48,683 nt of DNA from an uncultured Lachnospiraceae bacterium (GTDB lineage Bacteria; Bacillota; Clostridia; Lachnospirales; Lachnospiraceae). Shown in pieces: positions 38,340 through 47,480 of the stretch. The notes beneath the pieces were generated by a model. It ran no database searches and was not told the origin of the DNA. It worked only from the letters and a program-made list of their open reading frames with translations. The stretch lies in assembly GCA_902797185.1 (NCBI GenBank), contig CADBRV010000058.1, forward strand, positions 1 to 48,683, in the 5' to 3' direction. Both the position numbers and the translations under genes were made by a program. Position 1 is the first letter of the stretch. The number at the start of each line of letters is the position of its first letter.

Positions 38340-40424
38340 ATGGATTATCGCAGCCAGTTTGAAAAATTAAGCGATTATGAGATCGAGCGGCTGGAACTTT
38401 CCAGGCAGAGGGTAGCGCAGATTGCCCGGGAGGGCATAGGACCGGAGCCCTACAGCGCCTTTTTCCGGAAAACAGCAGCTTTTCTGGGCAAAGTGTACCA
38501 GGCATTTGAGGAACGGCTTTCCGGAAAAGACCGGGAGCTTTCCCTGGAGGAGCTTCGGGAAAGGAACCACGCCCTTTACCAGGATATCCTGCCGGGAAAA
38601 GATGGCTACGACAAAAGCTATGCCAACCCTTCTTACGCAGCGGAAATGCTGGGAGAGCCTTTTGCCCGGATGCTGTGCTTTTTAGCCAGCGAGATGCGTG
38701 CTGCCATTGCGGCCGCTTACGAGGGAAATTTTCCTTACCTTTTGATTTTCCCGGAGCTTTTCCTGCAGTGCGCCTGCCTTTTTGAAGAGGGCGTGCCCAA
38801 AAAAGAAGCGCTGGAAAAAGCCATTTACTGGTTTTATCATGATTACAGTGAGCTGTTTGCCCAGCAGTCGGTGCGGGGGAATGTGGACCCGTCCCTTTCC
38901 TTCGCGGCGGACCTCGTCCGGGAGGAAGACCTTTCTGACCTGCGGTACCTTTACCGGTACGGGGAATATATTTCCAAGACAGAAGAGCAGACAGCTGCAT
39001 TTTTAAATACCCTTCCGGAGGAAGAAATCCGCCGTATGGCAGATGCTTATACGGAAGGATACCGGAAAGGGTTTGAGCTGGCAGGGATTTCCCTGGCAGA
39101 GAAAAAGACCGTCAATGTCCGTTACTCCGTAGGGTTTGAACGGGTGGTACGGACAGCCCTGGAAAATTTTGACAAAATGGGCCTTAAGCCTACGATTTAC
39201 CGCGCCGCCACCTTTTCCTATTTCAGGAGGGGGACGGAGAAAATCGGCTACAGCTCCTTAGGGGCAAACCTGCAGTACGAGTTTGACCACGCCCATGACC
39301 AGGCGCTGTACCTGGACAAATCCTTCGCGAACCGCAGGCTGGAAGCGTTAGAGGCAGCCTATGGAAAATACGAGGAGCTGGCAGGGACCTTTGCGGGACC
39401 TGCCTGCATGGAAATCTTCGGTGAGCCGCAGTTTGACCCGGTGATTAAGGCAGGGCGGCTGGATTATACGGAAAAGCAGCAGAAGCTCCTGACTTATATC
39501 GCCTCGGAAAGCGGGCGCATTACCAACACGTATATCCCGGGAGACAAGCGGTCCTTTACGATCATTGCCTGGCCGATTCCTTCCATCGGGAAGGATTTTG
39601 AAGCCATTTTCAAAGAAACGGTGAAGATCAACACCCTGGATTACGAAAGCTACCGGAAAATGCAGCAGTGCCTGGTGGACGCTTTGGATGAGGGATACGG
39701 CGCCCATATCAAAGGCAGGGGCAGCAATGAAACAGACCTGGTGGTACGTTTCTGGAAGCTGCAGGACCCTTCCAAAGAGACCATCTTTGAAAACTGCCTG
39801 GCAGATGTGAACATCCCAGTGGGAGAAGTATTTACTTCCCCGGTATTGGAAGGCACTGGCGGCGTCCTGCATGTTTCAAAAGTATATTTGAACGGGCTGG
39901 AATACCGGGACCTGAAGATCACGTTAAAGGACGGGTTCGTTACGGATTACACCCTTTCCAATTTCGAGGACCCGGAGGAAAATAAAAAATTTTTCCGCTC
40001 CAATGTCCTTTTTAACCATGAGACGCTGCCTTTGGGAGAATTTGCCATCGGCACCAATACCACGGCTTACCGCATGGGGAAGGACTATGGGATTTCCGGC
40101 AGGCTGCCGATCCTGATTGCGGAAAAGACCGGCCCACATTTTGCCCTGGGGGATACCTGTTATTCCTACCAGGAAGACATGGTGACTTACAACCCGGATG
40201 GGAAAAAGATCGTGGCAAGGGAAAATGCCGTATCCCGGCTGCGCAGAACCGATCCGGAAAAGGCATATTTTAACTGCCATACGGATATTACCATCCCCTT
40301 TGAAGAGCTGGGGTGCATCGAAGTGCTCCATGAGGATGGCACGAAGACGGACCTGATCCGGGACGGCCGGTTCGTGCTCCCCGGGACGGAGGAGTTAAAC
40401 GGCCCGTTGGAAGGGATTGTATAA
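38340..40424 (+). CDS. M29-family aminopeptidase with long N-terminal extension
   Basis: A 694-residue protein. The last 400 residues carry the M29 (thermophilic aminopeptidase) metal site: Glu in NIPVGEVFTSP (about 496), Glu in LPLGEFAIGTN (about 567), His in GPHFALGDTCY (about 599), and His and Asp in CHTDITIPFE (about 646). All five ligands are present, so an active two-metal aminopeptidase is expected. Typical M29 enzymes are about 370-410 residues; the first 290 here are a helical domain of unknown role. No signal peptide. The leader holds a full repeat copy whose end can pair with the ribosome site. Confidence 0.85.
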   Translation: MDYRSQFEKLSDYEIERLELSRQRVAQIAREGIGPEPYSAFFRKTAAFLGKVYQAFEERLSGKDRELSLEELRERNHALYQDILPGKDGYDKSYANPSYAAEMLGEPFARMLCFLASEMRAAIAAAYEGNFPYLLIFPELFLQCACLFEEGVPKKEALEKAIYWFYHDYSELFAQQSVRGNVDPSLSFAADLVREEDLSDLRYLYRYGEYISKTEEQTAAFLNTLPEEEIRRMADAYTEGYRKGFELAGISLAEKKTVNVRYSVGFERVVRTALENFDKMGLKPTIYRAATFSYFRRGTEKIGYSSLGANLQYEFDHAHDQALYLDKSFANRRLEALEAAYGKYEELAGTFAGPACMEIFGEPQFDPVIKAGRLDYTEKQQKLLTYIASESGRITNTYIPGDKRSFTIIAWPIPSIGKDFEAIFKETVKINTLDYESYRKMQQCLVDALDEGYGAHIKGRGSNETDLVVRFWKLQDPSKETIFENCLADVNIPVGEVFTSPVLEGTGGVLHVSKVYLNGLEYRDLKITLKDGFVTDYTLSNFEDPEENKKFFRSNVLFNHETLPLGEFAIGTNTTAYRMGKDYGISGRLPILIAEKTGPHFALGDTCYSYQEDMVTYNPDGKKIVARENAVSRLRRTDPEKAYFNCHTDITIPFEELGCIEVLHEDGTKTDLIRDGRFVLPGTEELNGPLEGIV

Positions 40425-40477
40425 AAATTCTTTTTTAGGAATCTGGAACAAATGATAAAAACCAGTATCGAAATGGA

Positions 40478-40483
40478 TATAAT
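40478..40483 (+). promoter_or_regulatory. Possible -10 element for purE
   Basis: A TATAAT stands at 40478-40483, about 138 bases before the purE ATG, without a good -35. No purine riboswitch or PurR box was recognised in the 196-base gap. Confidence 0.35.
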
Positions 40484-40620
40484 AGAATCTGTAAAAGGAA
40501 GAAAACAATAAAGCGTTTGTTCCCGGAAGAAGCCTTGTCTATGGAAAAGCATTGTCTTTGGCGCAAGGCGCCTTCCGGAAATCATAAAAAATAAACCATC
40601 AGGTAAAAAGGAGAAAAAAC

Positions 40621-41130
40621 ATGGCACAGGTTGGAATCGTTATGGGCAGTGACAGTGATCTGAAGATCATGAGCCAGGCAGCAGATATCCTGGACAAATT
40701 CGGGATCACCTATGAGATGAATGTCATTTCCGCACACAGGGAGCCGGACGTGTTCTTCGAGTGGGCAAAGTCAGCCGAGTCCAAAGGGATCAAAGTGATT
40801 ATCGCAGGGGCAGGCAAAGCAGCCCATCTTCCGGGCATGTGCGCCGCATTGTTCCCAATGCCGGTCATCGGGATCCCCATGAAGACTTCCGACCTGGGCG
40901 GCGTGGATTCCCTTTACTCCATCGTACAGATGCCCTCCGGCATCCCGGTGGCAACAGTCGCTATTAACGGCGGCAAGAACGCAGGCATCCTGGCAGCCAA
41001 GATCCTGGCTGTTTCAGACCCGGTGCTTCTCCAGAAACTGAAAGACTACAGCACCCAGATGAAGGAAGAAGTGGAAGCAAAGGACGCCAAGCTTAAGGAA
41101 ATCGGACGAAAGGCTTATCTGGAGCAGTAA
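40621..41130 (+). CDS. purE: N5-carboxyaminoimidazole ribonucleotide mutase, class I
   Basis: A 169-residue enzyme that converts N5-CAIR to CAIR. The start VGIVMGSDSDLKIM and the SAHREPD and GAGKAAHLPGM segments are the class I signature with the substrate-binding Ser, Asp and His. AAAAGGAG precedes the ATG. purK, which would make its substrate, is not in the window. purM follows after 169 bases in which no gene is seen. Confidence 0.95.
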   Translation: MAQVGIVMGSDSDLKIMSQAADILDKFGITYEMNVISAHREPDVFFEWAKSAESKGIKVIIAGAGKAAHLPGMCAALFPMPVIGIPMKTSDLGGVDSLYSIVQMPSGIPVATVAINGGKNAGILAAKILAVSDPVLLQKLKDYSTQMKEEVEAKDAKLKEIGRKAYLEQ

Positions 41131-41299
41131 TCGGTAACCGCGGCAGCAGGCCGATAAAAAAGGCAGGAAACAGAAGGGGACATGCGGATCGTGCAGGGCA
41201 CGTTGGCATGAGCGGCCCGGCGCCCCTCAATTATTAAAATAAATAAAACAGCAGGAATTTTGCAGCAGCGGCGCGGGCCCGCCAGGGAAGGAGTATCAG

Positions 41300-42325
41300 A
41301 TGGATTATAAGAATGCCGGAGTAGACATCGAGGCTGGATACAAGTCAGTGGAACTGATGAAAAAATATGTCCAGCGCACCATGCGGGAGGAAGTCATGGG
41401 AGGCCTGGGAGGCTTCTCTGGCGCGTTCTCCGCAGAGAAAATCAAGGGGATGGAACATCCAGTGCTCCTTTCCGGTACGGACGGCGTAGGGACCAAGTTA
41501 AAACTGGCTTTCCTTCTGGACCGTCATGACACAGTGGGGATCGACTGCGTGGCAATGTGCGTTAACGATGTGGCATGTGCCGGCGGCGAGCCGCTTTTCT
41601 TCCTGGATTATATTGCCTGCGGCAAAAATGCCCCGGAAAAGATCGCTACCATCGTAAGCGGCGTGGCAGAAGGCTGCGTACAGGCAGGAGCTGCCCTGAT
41701 CGGCGGCGAGACCGCTGAGATGCCGGGCTTTTATCCGGAAGATGAATATGACCTGGCAGGTTTTGCGGTAGGCGTGGCGGACCAGAAGGACCTGGTGACC
41801 GGTGCCGATATCAAGGGCGGGGATACCCTGGTAGGCATCGCTTCCAGCGGCGTCCACAGCAACGGCTTCTCCTTAGTCCGCCGGATCTTCCCGATGACCA
41901 AGGCTTCCCTTACCACTTACAGCAATGAGCTGGGCGGCCAGCTGGGCGATGTGCTCCTGGCTCCAACAAAGATTTATGTCAAAGCCCTCAAGGCAGTCCG
42001 TGAAGCCGGCGTCACCATCAAGGGATGCAGCCATGTAACCGGCGGCGGATTCTATGAAAACGTGCCCAGGATGCTTCCGGATGGAAAACGCGCCATGATC
42101 CGCAAGGACAGCTACGATGTACCGCCGATTTTCCGCATGATGGCAAAGGAAGGCAATGTAGAAGAGAAAGTCATGTACAATACCTTCAACATGGGCATCG
42201 GCATGGTGCTCGCTGTAGACCCGTCCCAGGCAGACGCGGCCATCAAGGCACTGGAAGGCGCAGGAGAAACCGCTTACAAGATTGGCGAAGTCGTAGACGG
42301 GGAAAAGGGAGCGGAATTATGCTGA
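41300..42325 (+). CDS. purM: Phosphoribosylformylglycinamidine cyclo-ligase (AIR synthetase)
   Basis: A 341-residue ATP-using enzyme that makes AIR from FGAM. Family segments: [11 protein letters not shown] at the start, [16 protein letters not shown] near 54, [25 protein letters not shown], and [12 protein letters not shown] near 133. The length is standard. AAGGAG lies before the ATG. Its last 7 bases overlap purN. Confidence 0.95.
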   Translation: MDYKNAGVDIEAGYKSVELMKKYVQRTMREEVMGGLGGFSGAFSAEKIKGMEHPVLLSGTDGVGTKLKLAFLLDRHDTVGIDCVAMCVNDVACAGGEPLFFLDYIACGKNAPEKIATIVSGVAEGCVQAGAALIGGETAEMPGFYPEDEYDLAGFAVGVADQKDLVTGADIKGGDTLVGIASSGVHSNGFSLVRRIFPMTKASLTTYSNELGGQLGDVLLAPTKIYVKALKAVREAGVTIKGCSHVTGGGFYENVPRMLPDGKRAMIRKDSYDVPPIFRMMAKEGNVEEKVMYNTFNMGIGMVLAVDPSQADAAIKALEGAGETAYKIGEVVDGEKGAELC

Positions 42326-42948
42326 ATGTAGTCGTGCTGGTTTCCGGCGGCGGCACCAACCTGCAGGCGATCATTGACGCCGTGACAGCAGGGAAGATCA
42401 CCAATGCCAGGATTTGCAAAGTCATCAGCAACAATAAAGGAGCATACGCGCTGGAGCGGGCAGAAAAAGCCGGAATCCCCCACGAAGTCGTTTCCCCGAA
42501 GGATTTTCCGGACCGGGCAGCTTTTAACAAGGCTTTGATTGCGGCAGTGCAGGAAGCCAAGGCAGACCTCCTGGTACTGGCAGGCTTTTTGGTAGTCATC
42601 CCGCCGGAAATGATCCGTTTGTATCCGAACCGCATCCTCAACGTGCACCCGTCCCTGATCCCGTCTTTCTGTGGCACAGGTTATTATGGGCTGAAAGTCC
42701 ATGAGGGCGTGCTCAAAAGGGGCGTGAAGGTGACAGGCGCTACGGTGCATTTTGTGGATGAAGGCACTGATACCGGCCCGATCCTGCTGCAGAAGGCAGT
42801 AGAAGTAAAGCCGGATGATACGCCCCAGATCCTGCAGAGAAGGGTCATGGAACAGGCAGAGTGGATCCTCCTGCCCAAGGCCATCGACCTGGTTGCCAAT
42901 GGCAAAGTCGTGGTAGAAAACGGCATCGCAAGGGTAAAAGAAGATTAA
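42319..42948 (+). CDS. purN: Phosphoribosylglycinamide formyltransferase
   Basis: A 209-residue enzyme that transfers formyl from 10-formyl-THF to GAR. It begins [15 protein letters not shown]; the catalytic Asn-His pair is in [12 protein letters not shown] (about 105-112), and the Asp in [10 protein letters not shown] (about 148). It overlaps purM by 7 bases. purH, which often follows in Firmicutes, is absent; purD comes next after a repeat-derived leader. Confidence 0.95.
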   Translation: MLNVVVLVSGGGTNLQAIIDAVTAGKITNARICKVISNNKGAYALERAEKAGIPHEVVSPKDFPDRAAFNKALIAAVQEAKADLLVLAGFLVVIPPEMIRLYPNRILNVHPSLIPSFCGTGYYGLKVHEGVLKRGVKVTGATVHFVDEGTDTGPILLQKAVEVKPDDTPQILQRRVMEQAEWILLPKAIDLVANGKVVVENGIARVKED

Positions 42949-42970
42949 GGCAAACGAGCGGGAAGGAAAG

Positions 42971-43044
42971 CCGCGCCATGAAAATCCGTGCAGTGCACGA
43001 AGGCGTGGCTGCGGCATCACCATTGGGTGATGACATTAAAGGAG
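42971..43044 (+). repeat. Diverged B/C-module copy forming the purD leader
   Basis: B keeps its outer arms CCGCGCC (42971-42977) and GGCGTGG (43002-43008, one G-U), and the ATGAAAAT motif, but the inner stem is now CGTGC-AGT-GCACG in place of TCACGC-TTC-GCGTGA. C is CATCACC (43015-43021) with GGTGATG (43026-43032) in place of the GC-rich version. The element runs into AAAGGAG (43038-43044), the purD ribosome site. A and D are absent. Confidence 0.65.
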
Positions 43045-43085
43045 ATATATATGAACGTACTGGTAGTCGGAAGCGGCGGGCGTGA
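42978..43085 (+). CDS. Candidate 35-residue leader frame overlapping purD
   Basis: ATG at 42978 after a purine-rich GGAAGGAAAG. The frame reads MKIRAVHEGVAAASPLGDDI, aligning with the MKGHASREGAACVTAL frame of other copies. Its codons for K-G-D are the purD ribosome site, and it ends at 43085, 35 bases inside purD in another frame. Translation of this frame would pass over the purD start region. No independent evidence of expression. Confidence 0.35.
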   Translation: MKIRAVHEGVAAASPLGDDIKGDIYERTGSRKRRA

Positions 43086-44334
43086 GCATGCCATCGTGAC
43101 CAGCGTGGCAAAAAGCCCGAAAGTGGATAAAATTTACTGCGCGCCGGGAAATGCCGGCATCGCCGCATTGGCGCAATGCGTGCCGATCAAGGCGATGGAA
43201 TTTGACAAGCTGGCGGATTTCGCGAAGGAACACGATGTGGACCTTACCATCGTGGGCATGGATGACCCACTGGTAGGCGGTATCGTAGATGCTTTTGAAG
43301 AAAAAGGCCTTAGGGTATTTGGCCCCCGCAAGAACGCGGCCATCCTGGAAGGCAGCAAGGCTTTCTCCAAGGACCTGATGAAAAAATACGGCATCCCTAC
43401 CGCCCAGTATGAAACCTTTGACGATTATAACAAGGCTTTGGAATACCTTGAGACAAAGGCCAAATTCCCCATCGTGCTCAAGGCAGACGGCCTGGCACTG
43501 GGCAAAGGCGTTTTGATCTGTGAAAACCTGGAGGAGGCAAAAGCCGGCGCCAAGCAGATCATGGAAGATAAGAAATTCGGCTCTGCCGGCAACGAGATGG
43601 TCATCGAGCAGTTTCTGACCGGGAGGGAAGTTTCCGTGCTTTCTTTTGTAGACGGCAAGACCATCAAGATCATGTCTTCCGCCCAGGACCATAAGAGGGC
43701 GAAAGACGGGGACCAGGGCCTTAACACCGGCGGCATGGGCAATTTCTCCCCGACGCCGTTCTATACGCCGGAAGTGGACAAGTTCTGCAAGGAGCACATC
43801 TACCAGAAGACCGTGGATGCCATGGCAGCAGAAGGGCGTCCTTTCAAGGGGGTTATTTTCTTCGGGCTGATGCTGACAGATGACGGTCCGAAGGTGCTGG
43901 AATACAACTGCCGTTTCGGCGACCCGGAGGCACAGGTAGTGCTCCCACGTATGAAGAATGACATTATCGATGTCTGCGAAGCCTGCATCGATGGCACTCT
44001 GGACCAGGTAGACCTGCAGTTCGAAGACAATGCCTGCGTCTGCGTCGTGCTTGCCAGCGACGGCTATCCGGTTTCCTACGAGAAAGGCTTCCCCATCCAT
44101 GGGCTGGAGAATTTCGAAGGCAAAGACGGGTATTACTGCTTCCACGCAGGGACTGCATTTAATGACAAGGGCGAAATCGTCACCAACGGCGGCCGTGTCC
44201 TTGGCATTACCGCCACCGGCAAGACGCTGCAGGAAGCCCGCGCAAATGCTTACCGCGCCACCGAGTGGGTGCAGTTTGATAACAAGTACATGCGCCACGA
44301 CATCGGGCATGCGATTGATGAGTTTAAAGGATAA
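43051..44334 (+). CDS. purD: Phosphoribosylamine-glycine ligase (GAR synthetase)
   Basis: A 427-residue ATP-grasp enzyme that joins phosphoribosylamine and glycine. It begins MNVLVVGSGGREHAI, has HDVDLTIVGMDDPLVGGIVD near 69, VLKADGLALGKGV near 144 and GVIFFGLMLTDDGPKVLEYNCRFGDPE near 270-295. The ATG at 43051 has AAAGGAG 6 bases upstream and matches relatives. A frame open upstream belongs to the leader. A bidirectional terminator follows. Confidence 0.95.
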   Translation: MNVLVVGSGGREHAIVTSVAKSPKVDKIYCAPGNAGIAALAQCVPIKAMEFDKLADFAKEHDVDLTIVGMDDPLVGGIVDAFEEKGLRVFGPRKNAAILEGSKAFSKDLMKKYGIPTAQYETFDDYNKALEYLETKAKFPIVLKADGLALGKGVLICENLEEAKAGAKQIMEDKKFGSAGNEMVIEQFLTGREVSVLSFVDGKTIKIMSSAQDHKRAKDGDQGLNTGGMGNFSPTPFYTPEVDKFCKEHIYQKTVDAMAAEGRPFKGVIFFGLMLTDDGPKVLEYNCRFGDPEAQVVLPRMKNDIIDVCEACIDGTLDQVDLQFEDNACVCVVLASDGYPVSYEKGFPIHGLENFEGKDGYYCFHAGTAFNDKGEIVTNGGRVLGITATGKTLQEARANAYRATEWVQFDNKYMRHDIGHAIDEFKG

Positions 44335-44473
44335 ATCCTGATAGAAAAAGAAATTACGGGAAAGGGAATCTTTTCGGGAAAAAGGAAAGAACATCACAGA
44401 TGGCTGCTGAAAACAGGGCAGTACAAATGCGCTATTGTTCTCCATTTAAAGAACAGAATCGTTTTCCAAAGAA

Positions 44474-44515
44474 AAATCCGGGAGGCTTTTAAAGTTTCCC
44501 GGATTTCTCGTTTTG
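44474..44515. terminator. Bidirectional terminator between purD and upp
   Basis: AAATCCGGGA (44474-44483) and TCCCGGATTT (44497-44506) form a 10-bp stem with T-rich tails on both strands. It lies in a 320-base gap between convergent genes; the rest of the gap shows only a small hairpin CTTCCCAG-TATAGT-TGGGAG without a T run, near 44562-44580. Confidence 0.8.
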
Positions 44516-44654
44516 TATTAATTTACTTTTGCTACTGATTTACTGGCATAAGTTGACGCTCCCAACTATACTGGGAAGTCCAAATCTTTCTGCAATGACT
44601 GGTAGAAGGATAGGGAGGGTAAATCGTACGTCAATCTATTTTTTAAGGATTTCG

Positions 44655-45293
44655 TTATTTCGTACCGAAGATCCTGTCGCCGGCATCTCCAAGTCCCGGA
44701 CAGATGTAAGCGTCCTCGTTGAGGCAGCGGTCCACATGCCCGACATAAAGCTGCACGTCCGGATGTTCTTCGTGGATCCTGCGTACGCCTTCCGGAGCGG
44801 CGATGATGCACATGAATTTGATCTTTTTGCCGCCATGCTGTTTGATGAAATTCAAAGCGGCGCTGCCGGATCCGCCGGTTGCCAGCATCGGGTCAACTAC
44901 CAGGATAGTCCGAAGCTCAATGGGTTTCGGGAGCTTGCAGTAATATTCCTGGGGCTCATGGGTCTCTGGGTCACGGAACAACCCGATATGCCCTACCTTG
45001 GCGGTAGGCACCAGTTTCAGCACCCCGTCTACCATGCCAAGCCCGGCACGAAGGATGGGGACGATGGCCATCTTTTTGCCAGCAATAAAAGGAGCCATGG
45101 TCTTTTCGATGGGGGTCTCTACTTCCTTCTCCTCCATCGGCAGGTCCCGAAGGGCGTCATAAGCCTCCAGCATGGCGATTTCGGAGACCAGGGTCCGAAA
45201 TTCATTCGTGCCGGTATTCTTGTCACGCAGCATCGAGATTTTGTGCTGGATCAGCGGGTGGTCCAGGATGGTTACGTTGTCTAAATGTTCCAT
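44655..45293 (-). CDS. upp: Uracil phosphoribosyltransferase
   Basis: A 212-residue salvage enzyme that converts uracil and PRPP to UMP. Recognised segments: [19 protein letters not shown] at the start, [13 protein letters not shown] near 83, the PRPP loop [16 protein letters not shown] (about 131) and the uracil-binding [17 protein letters not shown] at the C-terminus. The ATG at 45293 has GGAG 6 bases upstream. It is divergent from the uracil permease, which supplies its substrate. Confidence 0.95.
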   Translation of the reverse strand: MEHLDNVTILDHPLIQHKISMLRDKNTGTNEFRTLVSEIAMLEAYDALRDLPMEEKEVETPIEKTMAPFIAGKKMAIVPILRAGLGMVDGVLKLVPTAKVGHIGLFRDPETHEPQEYYCKLPKPIELRTILVVDPMLATGGSGSAALNFIKQHGGKKIKFMCIIAAPEGVRRIHEEHPDVQLYVGHVDRCLNEDAYICPGLGDAGDRIFGTK

Positions 45294-45526
45294 TTTTTTC
45301 TCCATTTCCGTTCTTTTTGCGGCCTTCACCGCGTTATCACCTGATATGAATTGTAAAATCCTATCCAAGAGAAGTCAATCATTGTAGGAAAAGTCAATAA
45401 AACAGGAATATATATTGCAATAACAAGTTGGACACTCTCCACTAAGCGGTATCCCGGTAGATTCGGTCGGGTTCCTCATCGAAGATGCATCTGGTGCCTT
45501 GTAACCCAGGACTTCCTCCAGTCTAT

Positions 45527-45600
45527 ATGCATTCATGCAACAAGTGGCTTTGGAAAAGCGATGGCTAGCCTTTCCAAAGCCACTTGCTGCATGCTTGCAT
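45527..45600. repeat. Long near-perfect inverted repeat between upp and the uracil permease
   Basis: Arms of 30 bases (45527-45556 and 45571-45600) match at 27 positions around a 14-base centre. The core CAAGTGGCTTTGGAAA pairs with TTTCCAAAGCCACTTG. No T run follows on either strand, so it is not a standard terminator. It could be a cruciform-forming repeat, a processed leader structure or the end of a lost mobile element. Confidence 0.7.
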
Positions 45601-45605
45601 GATGC

Positions 45606-45677
45606 TCATGAACTGGAATAAAAAATGGGCAAGGCGGTGACGCAGGCCGCGTTTTCAAGCAAAGCGTGGCCTATCAT
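45606..45677 (-). CDS. Candidate 23-residue leader peptide in the repeat copy upstream of upp
   Basis: ATG at 45677 with AAGGAGA just upstream on the minus strand. The frame MIGHALLENAACVTAL follows the same line as the other copies, then leaves the repeat and ends at TGA. It is on the same strand as upp, about 310 bases upstream of it. Confidence 0.3.
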   Translation of the reverse strand: MIGHALLENAACVTALPIFYSSS

Positions 45678-45721
45678 GGCGCAGCTCTCCTTAAGGACAG
45701 TTTGGAATGCAGCGTCTGTCC
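45630..45721 (-). repeat. Dispersed structured repeat, 5' half (A arm, B, part of C)
   Basis: Read on the minus strand: GGACAGACGCTGCATTCC, a ribosome site, the B region with ATGATAGG, then GCCTGCGTCACCGCCTTG, where the copy stops in the middle of C. The closing A arm and D are missing. Confidence 0.75.
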
Positions 45722-46026
45722 ATACATCAGCCATCGTGTATGGGATTTTTATCTGTCCATCCTCGATTTTCAGTAGGAATTGGTATATATTATTTTTTGA
45801 GTGTAAAAAGGCCTGTAGTCGTGGTGCAGGGCAGCAGAGGAAGCTGGCTAGATTTACCAGAGGCAGTAAGCTCTGGAAAAGGAATGAACCTATGGAAATG
45901 AATGGAGCCTCTACAGGGGTAGGAGTTTCCAAAGGCATGAAGCTCCTAAGAAAACCGCGGGTCGAAGCAGCCTAAGTATCAGGCACGGCAGGCAGAAAAA
46001 CAGAATAATGAGGAGAAGAGAAGGAA
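45722..46026. other. Gap before the uracil permease, no clear gene
   Basis: The stretch holds overlapping short frames without recognisable products. The purine-rich part around 45830-45960, with repeated CTGGAAAAGG/GGAAATGAATGG and AAGCTCCTAAG, has the look of the end of an old IS200/IS605-type element, but no TnpA or TnpB domain can be shown. No promoter with good spacing was found for the permease. Confidence 0.25.
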
Positions 46027-47412
46027 ATGGAGAAAAAAGAGGCGATACGCGACGCCAGGCAGCTGGGCATCCCGAAGATGCTCATCCTGGGGCTACAGCA
46101 CATGTTCGCAATGTTCGGCGCCACCATCCTGGTGCCGATCCTGATCAATAGCTACTATAAGGGGGAAGGGATCTCCGTTCAGGTCACTTTATTTATGGCC
46201 GGCGCGGGCACGCTGTTCTTCCATTTGGTTACAAAAAGGAAAGTGCCGGCCTTTCTAGGTTCGTCTTTTGCGTTCCTGGGTGGATATGCTACAGTGGCCG
46301 CGCTCAATACCGGCATTTATGCCGGCATGCCCATGCATGAAAAAATGGCTTACGCAAACGGCGGCGTAGTGGTAGCAGGCCTTATGTACCTGATCCTGGC
46401 CTTAATTATCAAGCTGGTTGGCGTAAACAAGGTCATGCGTTACCTGCCGCCGGTTGTAACCGGGCCGATCATCATCTGTATCGGGCTTTCCCTGGCACCC
46501 AGCGCCATTTCCAACGCTTCCACCAACTGGTTTATCGCGATCATTGCTTTTGCTGTTGTCGTAATCTTCAACATCTGGGGCAAAGGCATGTTCAAGATCA
46601 TCCCGATTCTGATGGGCGTTTTGATTTCCTATGTCGTGGCGGTTATTATGAACGGCATGGGGATGACCAACGCGGACGGCTCCGCCATTCTGGACTTTGC
46701 ATCTGTAGCCAGCGCAAAAGTGGTTTCTATCCAGCCCTTTTTCCTGTGTAAATTTGATATCACGGCTGTTTTGGTTATGGCGCCGATTTCCATCGCGTCC
46801 ATGATGGAGCATATTGGCGATATCAGCGCCATCTCAGCAACGGTAGGGGAGAACTTCCTGTCCGATCCGGGGCTTCACCGTACCTTGATGGGCGACGGCC
46901 TTGCCACATCCCTTTCCGCTTTGTTCGGCGGTCCGGCAAATACGACTTATGGAGAAAACACCGGCGTGTTGGAGCTTTCCCGTGTACATGACCCAAGGGT
47001 TATCCGCCTGGCAGCCATTTACGCCATTATCCTGAGCTTTTCACCGAAGTTCGCGGAAGTCATCGGTACCATGCCGGCGTCCATTATCGGCGGCGTCAGC
47101 TTTATCCTTTACGGCATGATTTCCGCCATCGGCGTGAGGAACGTGGTAGAGAACAAGGTAGACTTCACCAAGTCCAGGAACCTGATTATTGCCGCAGTGA
47201 TTTTGGTCAGCGGCCTGGGCTTTTCCGACGGCCTTACCTTCCAGGTAGGCGGTGCCACTGTCACCCTGACTTCCCTGGCCATCGCATCTATCCTTGGCAT
47301 CCTGTTAAACGCCATCCTTCCGGGCAAAGACTATGTCTTTGAGGAGAAGAGCGTCGCAGCGGTCAAAAACGACGTGATGCTGGATAAGGATGAAAGGGAA
47401 CACATCCGGTAA
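46027..47412 (+). CDS. uraA: Uracil permease, NCS2 family
   Basis: A 461-residue proton-driven nucleobase carrier with about 14 hydrophobic segments. It begins with GLQHMFAMFGATILVPIL, has PAFLGSSFAFLGGY near 78, the conserved Glu region SIASMMEHIGDISA (about 258-271) and the second-half motif GGPANTTYGENTGVL (about 305). These residues bind uracil in UraA. It stands opposite upp, giving uptake and conversion to UMP. A Shine-Dalgarno AGGAG is 8 to 12 bases upstream. Confidence 0.92.
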   Translation: MEKKEAIRDARQLGIPKMLILGLQHMFAMFGATILVPILINSYYKGEGISVQVTLFMAGAGTLFFHLVTKRKVPAFLGSSFAFLGGYATVAALNTGIYAGMPMHEKMAYANGGVVVAGLMYLILALIIKLVGVNKVMRYLPPVVTGPIIICIGLSLAPSAISNASTNWFIAIIAFAVVVIFNIWGKGMFKIIPILMGVLISYVVAVIMNGMGMTNADGSAILDFASVASAKVVSIQPFFLCKFDITAVLVMAPISIASMMEHIGDISAISATVGENFLSDPGLHRTLMGDGLATSLSALFGGPANTTYGENTGVLELSRVHDPRVIRLAAIYAIILSFSPKFAEVIGTMPASIIGGVSFILYGMISAIGVRNVVENKVDFTKSRNLIIAAVILVSGLGFSDGLTFQVGGATVTLTSLAIASILGILLNAILPGKDYVFEEKSVAAVKNDVMLDKDEREHIR

Positions 47413-47480
47413 AATACATAAAAAGCACTTGTAACGCACGCATATTTCACCCATATTATTTATACTGGAGGTGGGAGAAT

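Noticed and set aside
40425-40620. Possible purine riboswitch before purE
   Set aside because: The conserved three-way-junction bases of the purine riboswitch are not visible in the gap.
43036-44445. A 469-codon open frame on the minus strand opposite purD
   Set aside because: It is the antisense shadow of purD, which has full family similarity; the reverse frame has no ribosome site and no domain.
45625-45975. A 116-codon plus-strand frame upstream of the uracil permease
   Set aside because: Much of it is a translation of the dispersed repeat in the antisense direction; no ribosome site and no domain.
45800-46000. IS200/IS605-type right end upstream of the uracil permease
   Set aside because: There is only a general resemblance; no transposase domain, target site or subterminal hairpin could be shown.
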